DNA from: Oribacterium sp. WCC10
GTDB taxonomy: Bacteria; Bacillota; Clostridia; Lachnospirales; Lachnospiraceae
Direction of reading: 5' to 3'
NCBI RefSeq assembly: GCF_900113415.1
Contig: NZ_FOPH01000001.1
Span: forward strand, 186,001-250,000
Length of the DNA stretch: 64,000 bases
Positions 17,838 to 24,708 of the stretch are shown piece after piece (position 1 is the first letter of the stretch; the number at the start of each line of letters is the position of its first letter). Under the pieces are notes generated by a model. The model worked only from the letters and a program-made list of their open reading frames with translations, was not told the origin of the DNA and made no database searches. The position numbers and the translations under genes were made by a program.

Positions 17838-18152
17838 ATGATTACAGAGAAAGAAATAGCAAGAATCAACGAGCTTTATCATAAGTCAAAGGAAGGTGGC
17901 GGACTTACCGCTGAGGAAAAGAACGAGCAGGCCAGGCTCAGAAGAGCATATATCGATTCCGTTAAGGCAAACCTTGGTGTTTACTTAAAGGATATAAAGA
18001 ATGCGAGTGAAACCGGTGCAGAGTCCGGCGATGCCAAGGCTAAGGCTAAGAAGGCCATGGAGAAGACGGATGCCGAGCTTACTAACGAGGAGCGAAGCGT
18101 TATAGAAGTCAGCGCGGCAAATCCCGAGGTTTCCAGTCATCTTCACATCTGA
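17838..18152 (+). CDS. DUF896 (YnzC-like) protein with C-terminal extension
   Basis: A 104-residue soluble protein. Residues 1-50 (ITEKEIARINELYHK.., LTAEEKNEQARLRRAYID, VKANLGVYL) match the DUF896 helical hairpin family, whose best-known member is B. subtilis YnzC; function is unsettled. DUF896 proteins are usually about 60-80 residues, so the Lys/Ala-rich tail from about residue 55 is additional. The gene lies between proB and proA, splitting what is normally a proBA pair. A GAGG ribosome site lies just upstream. Confidence 0.8.
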   Translation: MITEKEIARINELYHKSKEGGGLTAEEKNEQARLRRAYIDSVKANLGVYLKDIKNASETGAESGDAKAKAKKAMEKTDAELTNEERSVIEVSAANPEVSSHLHI

Positions 18153-18161
18153 GCATACGAA

Positions 18162-18196
18162 TGTATGCGAGTTGTGCATCATCAGTGAGTGACAAA
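18162..18196 (+). repeat. Dispersed 35-bp intergenic repeat, copy 1
   Basis: These 35 bases match 61396-61430 at 30 positions without gaps; the shared core is GCATCATCAGTGAG. A weaker relative lies at 12153-12173. The copy is preceded by a small perfect hairpin, GCATAC-GAAT-GTATGC (18153-18168), immediately after the DUF896 stop. Confidence 0.55.
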
Positions 18197-18249
18197 CACT
18201 TTTGACACTTATGTCATTTGTGAACGAAATTTCAACAAGGGAGGTTTCT

Positions 18250-19536
18250 ATGACTGATCTTTTGTTAATCGGGCAGAGAGCTAAATCGGCATCACGCAAA
18301 CTTGCTGCGCTTTCTTCAGATGAGAAGAATGCGGTACTTTTGAGTGCAGCAGATGCGCTTCTTATAGATGAGAATGTGCAGAAGATACTGGAAGGTAATG
18401 CAAAAGACCTTGATAATGCCGTGAAATCGGGCATGAGCGATGGTCTCAAGGATCGCCTTCGTCTTACGAAAGAACGTTTGCAGGATATGGCTCAGGCTCT
18501 CCGGGATATTGCGGCGCTTCCCGATCCTGTGGGGGAAGTACTTGAAACCATTGAACGTCCTAACGGTCTCAGGCTTTTGAAAACTTCAGCCCCCATCGGG
18601 GTTATAGGCATCATCTATGAAGCCCGTCCCAATGTCACAAGCGATGCATGGTCACTCTGCTTTAAAACATCAAATGCCGTTATCCTTAAGGGTGGTTCAG
18701 ATGCCATTCATTCCAACATTGCCATAACAGAGGTTATAAGAAGTGCAATGGCGTCAGGCGGAGTTGATCCGGACGGACTCATGCTTATAGAGGCTACTGA
18801 TCACGAAACCACAAATCGTTTCATGCAGATGAATGACTACGTTGATGTTCTCATTCCCCGCGGATCACAGCGCCTCATTCAGGCAGTTGTGAAGAATGCA
18901 TCTGTTCCTGTCATTGAGACCGGCGCAGGCAATTGTCATATATATATAGAAAAGACCGGAGATATCGACAAGGCGGTTCCTATCGTATATAATGCCAAAA
19001 CCCAAAGAATAGGTGTCTGTAATGCGTGCGAGTCGCTGGTGATCGACAGAGATGCTCTTGAGAAACTTGTTCCTGTTGTAAAGAAGCTTCAGGAAAAAGA
19101 TGTTATCACCTACGCGGATGAAGCATCCTTTGAGGTGTTAAAGAAGGCTTCCGGGACTGAAGGGGCAGGTCTTCGTATGGAGCTTGTCAATAAAGCAACG
19201 GAAGAGGACTTTGCCACAGAGTATCTTGACTACAAGATTTCTGTCAAGACGGTTGACAGTACAGATGAAGCTATAGAGCATATCAATTTGAACAGCACGC
19301 ATCACAGTGAGGCTATCATCACGGAAGATGCCGCAAAAGCAGAGAAGTTTCTGAACGGCATAGACAGCGCCTGCGTTTACTGGAATGCATCCACCCGTTT
19401 TACAGACGGAGGATGTTTCGGATTTGGAGCGGAGATAGGCATTTCTACCTCAAAGCTTCATGCAAGAGGTCCTATGGGACTTAGGGAACTTACGACATAT
19501 AAGTACAAGATATACGGAAACGGACAGACCAGATGA
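18250..19536 (+). CDS. proA: Gamma-glutamyl phosphate reductase
   Basis: A 428-residue aldehyde dehydrogenase-fold enzyme that reduces gamma-glutamyl phosphate to glutamate semialdehyde, the second step of proline synthesis. Signatures include PIGVIGIIYEARPNVTSDA, ILKGGSDA, IPRGSQRLIQ, the catalytic Cys block IGVCNACESLVI, and GFGAEIGISTSKLHARGPMG. The ATG at 18250 is chosen because GGGAGG lies five bases upstream; an in-frame TTG at 18202 would add 16 residues and lacks such a site. The enzyme partners ProB. Confidence 0.96.
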   Translation: MTDLLLIGQRAKSASRKLAALSSDEKNAVLLSAADALLIDENVQKILEGNAKDLDNAVKSGMSDGLKDRLRLTKERLQDMAQALRDIAALPDPVGEVLETIERPNGLRLLKTSAPIGVIGIIYEARPNVTSDAWSLCFKTSNAVILKGGSDAIHSNIAITEVIRSAMASGGVDPDGLMLIEATDHETTNRFMQMNDYVDVLIPRGSQRLIQAVVKNASVPVIETGAGNCHIYIEKTGDIDKAVPIVYNAKTQRIGVCNACESLVIDRDALEKLVPVVKKLQEKDVITYADEASFEVLKKASGTEGAGLRMELVNKATEEDFATEYLDYKISVKTVDSTDEAIEHINLNSTHHSEAIITEDAAKAEKFLNGIDSACVYWNASTRFTDGGCFGFGAEIGISTSKLHARGPMGLRELTTYKYKIYGNGQTR

Positions 19537-19639
19537 GAGGATTCCTCCGGTTGACGGATATAAGTATCGTATGAATGGCACAAAATACATGATGAGTCAT
19601 TGGGCGTTAGTGTTTTAATAAGTTTATATTTTTTTTAGT

Positions 19640-19668
19640 ATCCCAGAGGATTATTAATCCCCTGGGAT
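19640..19668 (+). promoter_or_regulatory. Strong hairpin in the miaB 5' leader
   Basis: ATCCCAG-A-GGATT / AATCC-C-CTGGGAT with a 3-base loop: 12 pairs with one mismatch. A T run precedes it rather than follows it on this strand, so it is not a standard terminator for proA. It ends 15 bases before the miaB ATG, next to the GAGG ribosome site. Confidence 0.5.
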
Positions 19669-19683
19669 TAACAATGAGGTTTT

Positions 19684-21138
19684 ATGGAATACATTATTGA
19701 TTACAAGGAAATCATCGAACAGGCGCCCGAGGAGGAGCCGGCAAGACAGTACTACTTCATGGACAGAGTACGTGAGCTTGTTGAGATAAAGAAGCAGGAA
19801 GGCTATAAGGCACACTGCATGGTTGAGGTTATGGGATGTCAGATGTCAGCCAAGGACGGCGAGAAGCTTCTGGGAATCCTTGAGAAGTGCGGCTATACAG
19901 CTACAGAGGATGACTGGGATGCAGATATCGTACTTTTCACAACCTGTACAGTAAGAGAGAATGCCAATCAGAAGCTTTACGGCCGTGTGGGAAGACTCAA
20001 GCACCAGTATGAGAAGCGTGATGGCATGATCATCGGTATCACAGGCTGCATGATGCAGGAAAAAGATGAGGTTGAAGGAATATGTAAGCATTATCCTTAT
20101 GTAAAGCTTGTATTCGGTACTCACAATGTATACAAACTGGCAGAACTTCTGTATAAGTCACTGGTTACAGGAAAGCGTACTGTAGAAGTCATCGACGATA
20201 CAAAGATGATCGTTGAGGACCTTCCGTCAGACAGAAAGTTCAGGTTCAAGGGTTCTGTAAATATCAGCTACGGTTGCAACAATTTCTGTACATACTGTAT
20301 CGTACCTTATGTAAGAGGCCGTGAGAAGTCACGTAATGCTACCGATATTCTGAGAGAGTGTGAGAAGCTTATCGCTGACGGCTGCCTTGAGATCATGCTC
20401 CTTGGACAGAATGTCAATTCCTATGGCAACGACATCCCGGGTTCAACCACATTCCCTGAACTTTTAAAGGCTGTTGCGGAGCTTCCGGGTCTTAAGAGAC
20501 TTCGTTACATGACTTCAAATCCTAAGGATTTTTCGGATGAACTCATCGAGGTAATGAGAACTCATCCTATCATAGAGAGACACATTCACCTGCCTCTTCA
20601 GTCAGGATCAAGTGCTATACTTAAACGTATGAACAGACATTACACAAAGGATAGTTATCTTGAGCTAGTGAGAAAGATAAGAACTGCTCTTCCTGAGGCA
20701 ACACTTACCACAGATATCATCGTAGGTTTCCCGGGAGAGACTGAGGAGGATTTCCAGGATACCATCGAGGTTGTTAAGGAGTGCAAGTACGACGCTGCAT
20801 ATACATTTATCTACAGTAAGCGTACCGGCACACCTGCTGCAAAGTTTGAGGATCAGGTCCCGGAGGACGTTGTTAAGGAGCGTTTTGACAGACTTCTCAA
20901 GGTGGTTCAGGACAGCTCTGCTGAAAATGAGACAAGAGATCTCGGTAAGGTTATGGAGGTTCTCGTAGAGGATGAGAACAAGAATCAGGAAGGCTATGTG
21001 ACAGGACGACTTTCCAACAGCGTGCTTGTACACTTCCCGGGGGACAAGAGCCTCATCGGAACCATGCAGATGGTGAAACTGACAGAGAGCAAAGGATTTT
21101 ATTATTTTGGTGAAATATCCTCATTGCATGAGCAATGA
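19684..21138 (+). CDS. miaB: tRNA-2-methylthio-N6-dimethylallyladenosine synthase
   Basis: A 484-residue radical-SAM methylthiotransferase that converts i6A37 to ms2i6A37 in tRNA. Order: N-terminal UPF0004 domain with its conserved cysteines (GCQMS, TTCTVRENA, GCMMQ), radical SAM cluster C198-x3-C202-x2-C205 (CNNFCTYC), and a C-terminal TRAM domain. miaA, which makes the i6A substrate, lies four genes on. The last five residues (SLHEQ) are encoded inside a repeated hairpin element (21111-21278), so the natural C-terminus has been set or shifted by that element. Confidence 0.97.
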   Translation: MEYIIDYKEIIEQAPEEEPARQYYFMDRVRELVEIKKQEGYKAHCMVEVMGCQMSAKDGEKLLGILEKCGYTATEDDWDADIVLFTTCTVRENANQKLYGRVGRLKHQYEKRDGMIIGITGCMMQEKDEVEGICKHYPYVKLVFGTHNVYKLAELLYKSLVTGKRTVEVIDDTKMIVEDLPSDRKFRFKGSVNISYGCNNFCTYCIVPYVRGREKSRNATDILRECEKLIADGCLEIMLLGQNVNSYGNDIPGSTTFPELLKAVAELPGLKRLRYMTSNPKDFSDELIEVMRTHPIIERHIHLPLQSGSSAILKRMNRHYTKDSYLELVRKIRTALPEATLTTDIIVGFPGETEEDFQDTIEVVKECKYDAAYTFIYSKRTGTPAAKFEDQVPEDVVKERFDRLLKVVQDSSAENETRDLGKVMEVLVEDENKNQEGYVTGRLSNSVLVHFPGDKSLIGTMQMVKLTESKGFYYFGEISSLHEQ

Positions 21139-21278
21139 GGATGCCCCCCAGGCGGAGAGAACGACAACCAAAAAAAAAAACTACGCAATGGGCTGGCGCT
21201 ATATGACAAGTTCCTGCCAGGAACTTGCCACAAGTGGCGAGGCTGGTTTCGGCGTTAGCCGAAATCAAACGAAAATGC
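21111..21278 (+). repeat. Hairpin-rich repeat unit 1 (overlaps miaB 3' end)
   Basis: First of two similar units. It starts TGAAATATCC and contains ATCCTCATTGC-ATGA-GCAATGAGGAT (perfect 11-bp hairpin, 21117-21142), a C run, AGGCGG, CAAGTTCCT/AGGAACTTG (21207-21227), GCCAC-AA-GTGGC and TTTCGGC-GTTA-GCCGAAA. It ends GAAAATGC, which opens a further palindrome closing at GGCATTTTC (about 21310). Confidence 0.8.
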
Positions 21279-21317
21279 CCGGCGCTTTAGCGCCATCTAA
21301 TGGCATTTTCTCTATAT

Positions 21318-21486
21318 TGAAATATCCTCATTGCATGAGCAATGAGGATGCCCCCCCAGGCGGTGGGAACGCCAGCCAATGAAAATCGCTATGCGATAGG
21401 CTGGCGCTATATGACAAGTTCCTGTCAGGAACTTGCCACAAGTGGCGAGGCTGGTTTCGGTATATATTGAAGTCAGACGAAAATGC
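21318..21486 (+). repeat. Hairpin-rich repeat unit 2
   Basis: Second unit, offset by 207-208 bases from the first and largely identical at both ends: the ATCCTCATTGC hairpin (21324-21349), CAAGTTCCT/AGGAACTTG (21415-21435), GCCAC-AA-GTGGC and GGCTGGTTTCGG. In the middle this copy has an intact GCCAGCC/GGCTGGC stem (21371-21406) enclosing ATCGC-TAT-GCGAT, whereas the first copy is degenerate there (an A run). It also ends GAAAATGC. Confidence 0.8.
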
Positions 21487-21628
21487 AAGGGATGGGCACC
21501 TGGATTGCGAGTTGAAAGAAAAGAGTGCGCAGTCTGTACGTATCCGAGAGCACGAAGTGCTATCGGGACGAACATGACAAGCAAACTGTTCTTTCAATCG
21601 AGTGGTCCTGTGCCCGCCCTGCATTTTC
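21479..21628 (+). ncRNA. Candidate 150-nt structured RNA or palindromic element before mutS
   Basis: The two halves pair over about 35 positions: GAAAATGC/GCATTTTC (8 bp), AGGG/CCCT, GGGCAC/GTGCCC, GGATTGC with GAGTGGTCC-side bases (7 including G-T), and GTTGAAAGAA/TTCTTTCAAT. Beyond a central loop of about 10 bases on each side comes a second stem with AGCAC-GAA-GTGCT at the tip. A long closing stem, central bubble and terminal arm resemble 6S RNA in outline, but no 6S consensus was recognised and no T-run terminator follows. A miniature palindromic element is an equal possibility. Confidence 0.4.
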
Positions 21629-21699
21629 TGTCGTATAGGAACAACCCTGGAATAGAAACGCCCGGTATTTTTTATTTTAAAAAGGAGACGAACTTATAG

Positions 21700-24378
21700 A
21701 TGGCTGAAAAGAAGATGTCACCCATGATGACTGAATATCTGGAGACGAAAAAGCAGTATCCGGATTGTATTCTGTTTTACCGCATAGGTGATTTTTATGA
21801 GATGTTCTTTGAGGACGCAAAAACCGCATCATCCGTACTCGATCTGGTACTTACCGGAAAAGACTGCGGAATGGAAGAACGAGCACCTATGTGCGGTATT
21901 CCATTCCATGCAGCGGATGGATATGTGGCACGTCTTGCGTCAAGCGGATATAAGGTTGCCATAGCTGAGCAGCTTGAGGATCCAAAGCTCTCAAAGGGGC
22001 TTGTAAAAAGAGGCGTTATCCGGGTTATCACACCGGGTACACTTACATCCGAGCAGGCACTTGACGAGACAAAGAACAATTTCCTCATGAGCATCTTCTA
22101 TGATTCTACAGGTTTCGGTATCTCCAGTGTAGACATTACCACCGGTGAGTTCATGACTACCACATGCTCTGATGAGAAGGATGTCATGGATGAACTCAGC
22201 AGATTTTCTCCGGCAGAGATTGTCTGCAATCAGGCATTTATGATTTCCGGTATCGATACCGATGACATCAAGAATCGTTTCGGACTTATCATTACAGAAC
22301 TTCCGGATGAAGTCTACGATGACGGGAAGGCCACGGCGCTTCTGGAGGAGCATTTTCATGCAAGCATCAGCGGTATCGGACTCTCCGACAGGGATCTGGC
22401 AAGACTCAGTGCGGCAGCAGCATTAAGATATGTTTACGATACACAGAAAAGCACAGTAGAGCATATCGCAAATATCAGATATTACTCCAGCGATCAGTAC
22501 ATGATCATTGATACAGCAACCCAGCGCAATCTGGAGCTTACCGAGACCATGAGGGAGAAGAAAAAGAGAGGTTCACTTCTCTGGGTTCTTGACAAAACAA
22601 AGACCGCCATGGGTGCCAGAATGCTGAGACGTTTTCTGGAGCAGCCTCTCATCGACAAGGCGGCAATTCTTTCACGTCAGGATGCAGTTGAAGACTTCTG
22701 CTCACATTACATTGACCGTGAGGAGATAGCCGAGTATCTGAATACCATATACGACTATGAGAGACTTCTGGGCCGCATTTGCTATAAATCGGCAAATCCA
22801 CGTGATCTAATAGCTTTTAAGCAGTCTTTGAAAATGCTTCCGGATATCATTCAGGAGCTCTCGAACTTTAATTCGGCTCTTGTGAAGGAGATTCATGACG
22901 GCATTGACCCTATGACAGATCTCTATGAGCTTATTGACAAGGCTATCGAGGAGAATCCGCCACTGTCATCAAGAGACGGTGGTGTCATAAAGGAAGGCTA
23001 TCATGAGGAGGTTGACCATTACAAGGAGTCCCGTGTCAATGGTAAGCAGTGGCTTGCGGATCTTGAGGCGTCTGAAAGAGAAAAGACCGGCATCAAGTCT
23101 CTCAAGATAAAGTATAACCGTATCTTCGGATACTGCTTTGAGGTCACCAATACTTTCCGTGATCTGGTACCGGATTACTTCATCAGAAAGCAGACCCTTA
23201 CAGGAAGTGAGAGATATACTACCGACAAGCTGGAGGAGCTTCAGAACACTATCCTCGGTGCCGAGGAGAAGCTTAATCAGCTGGAGTACGAGCTGTTCTG
23301 CGATGTGAGAGATACTATCGCCGGAAACATTCAGCGTATTCAGAAGACATCACATTATGTGGCGCTTATCGATTGTATCATTTCTCTTTCCAAGGTGGCT
23401 ACGGACAACAATTACTGCCGTCCGGAGATCAACGAGAAGGGTATCATCAATATAAAGGATGGAAGACATCCTGTTATCGAGAAGCTTATAAGGGACGGTA
23501 TGTTTGTGGCCAATGATACAGTCCTTGACGACAGTGCCAATCGTATCGCTGTCATCACCGGACCTAACATGGCGGGTAAGTCCACCTATATGAGACAGGT
23601 GGCACTTATCGTACTTATGGCATCCATCGGTTCTTTTGTGCCTGCACAGAGCGCTGAAATCTCTATATGTGACAGAATTTTTACCCGTGTTGGAGCGAGT
23701 GACGATCTTGCTTCCGGACAGTCGACCTTTATGGTAGAGATGAACGAGGTTGCCAATATTCTGAGAAATGCCACAACCAGGTCACTTCTGATTCTTGATG
23801 AGATCGGAAGGGGGACCAGTACCTTTGATGGCCTGAGTATTGCCTGGGCGGTGGTTGAATACATTGCAAAGGTGGTTAAGGCAAAGGCGCTTTTTGCTAC
23901 CCACTATCATGAGCTTACAGAGCTTGAGGGTAAGCTTGAGGGTGTAAATAACTACTGTATCGCGGTGACAAATCACGATCAGGATATAGTGTTCCTTCGT
24001 AAGATTATTCCGGGAGGAGCCGATCAGTCTTACGGTATTGATGTTGCGAGTCTTGCCGGAGTTCCGAAGCCGGTTATCGACAGGGCGAAGGTCATAGCTG
24101 CGGAGCTTAGTGACGCGGATATCATTGCAAAGGCCAAGACGATTGAGACAGGCGAGAGTTTCACACAGGAAGCATTTGACGAGGATGGATTCCTTGCGGG
24201 AAGAAACGAGGCGAAGACACCGTCAGAAGATAAGCTTAAGGTGGCTGAAAAGCCTCAGGAGTACGGAGCTGATGTGACTGCGGCCATGGATTTCCTTAAG
24301 GAACTGGATGTTGATCATATGACACCGCTTGATGCAATGAACACTCTGTATGAGTTGAAATCAAAATTTGGTGTTTGA
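21700..24378 (+). CDS. mutS: DNA mismatch repair protein MutS
   Basis: An 892-residue mismatch-recognition ATPase. The N-terminal mismatch-binding motif is present (YRIGDFYEMFFEDA, with the Phe-x-Glu that stacks on the mismatch), as are Walker A GPNMAGKST (621-629), the LASGQSTFMVEM block, Walker B LLILDEIGRGTSTFDG and the ATHYHELTEL motif. Length is normal for MutS1. Start ATG at 21700 follows AAAAAGGAG. The gene forms the usual clostridial set with mutL and the mia genes, but long structured gaps separate it from its neighbours. Confidence 0.98.
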   Translation: MAEKKMSPMMTEYLETKKQYPDCILFYRIGDFYEMFFEDAKTASSVLDLVLTGKDCGMEERAPMCGIPFHAADGYVARLASSGYKVAIAEQLEDPKLSKGLVKRGVIRVITPGTLTSEQALDETKNNFLMSIFYDSTGFGISSVDITTGEFMTTTCSDEKDVMDELSRFSPAEIVCNQAFMISGIDTDDIKNRFGLIITELPDEVYDDGKATALLEEHFHASISGIGLSDRDLARLSAAAALRYVYDTQKSTVEHIANIRYYSSDQYMIIDTATQRNLELTETMREKKKRGSLLWVLDKTKTAMGARMLRRFLEQPLIDKAAILSRQDAVEDFCSHYIDREEIAEYLNTIYDYERLLGRICYKSANPRDLIAFKQSLKMLPDIIQELSNFNSALVKEIHDGIDPMTDLYELIDKAIEENPPLSSRDGGVIKEGYHEEVDHYKESRVNGKQWLADLEASEREKTGIKSLKIKYNRIFGYCFEVTNTFRDLVPDYFIRKQTLTGSERYTTDKLEELQNTILGAEEKLNQLEYELFCDVRDTIAGNIQRIQKTSHYVALIDCIISLSKVATDNNYCRPEINEKGIINIKDGRHPVIEKLIRDGMFVANDTVLDDSANRIAVITGPNMAGKSTYMRQVALIVLMASIGSFVPAQSAEISICDRIFTRVGASDDLASGQSTFMVEMNEVANILRNATTRSLLILDEIGRGTSTFDGLSIAWAVVEYIAKVVKAKALFATHYHELTELEGKLEGVNNYCIAVTNHDQDIVFLRKIIPGGADQSYGIDVASLAGVPKPVIDRAKVIAAELSDADIIAKAKTIETGESFTQEAFDEDGFLAGRNEAKTPSEDKLKVAEKPQEYGADVTAAMDFLKELDVDHMTPLDAMNTLYELKSKFGV

Positions 24379-24473
24379 TATAATTTATTGCAGTGTTTCA
24401 AAGGTAAAAGATCATCAGTAACAGGAGCCCCATGGCATCCATTGAAAAGCGTTAAGTTAAGGCATGAAAAATC

Positions 24474-24593
24474 AAAATTGGACCCCTTGGAGGCTCTTGG
24501 TTATTTTTCCTTGTATTCCTCAACAAGTCAGAGTTTTTGTCAGGAAAACTCTGACATTGTCGAGGACCCGGAGCCACTTAGGGGTCCGATTTT
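24474..24593 (+). ncRNA. Candidate 120-nt structured RNA or palindromic element before mutL
   Basis: The 330-base mutS-mutL gap holds no credible gene. It contains a long imperfect hairpin: closing stem of about 21 pairs (AAAATTGGACCCCT with AGGGGTCCGATTTT, then GGCTC/GAGCC), an asymmetric central loop (20 bases on the left, 4 on the right), and a terminal arm TCCTCAACAA-GTCAGAGTTTT / AAAACTCTGAC-ATTGTCGAGGA whose inner 11 bp are perfect. The architecture is like the element before mutS but the sequence differs. Function unknown. Confidence 0.4.
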
Positions 24594-24708
24594 AGATTAT
24601 TCTGCCGAAGCGCCCGCTTTAAAATGGATGACCTCAGACTTCGGTACAATGTGTTATGTTGAGATGTTATTTCGTTTAGACTGAATATAGAGAGACAGGA
24701 CGAGCGTT

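Noticed and set aside
21107-21382. 91-codon open frame overlapping the end of miaB
   Set aside because: It spans the tandem hairpin repeats, begins inside miaB and contains low-complexity runs; judged a chance frame.
21433-21699. 88-codon open frame before mutS
   Set aside because: It covers the 150-nt hairpin and the mutS leader; no ribosome site and no protein-like pattern.
24388-24684. 98-codon open frame in the mutS-mutL gap
   Set aside because: It runs through the long hairpin, has no ribosome site and its translation looks random; the structure explains the sequence better.
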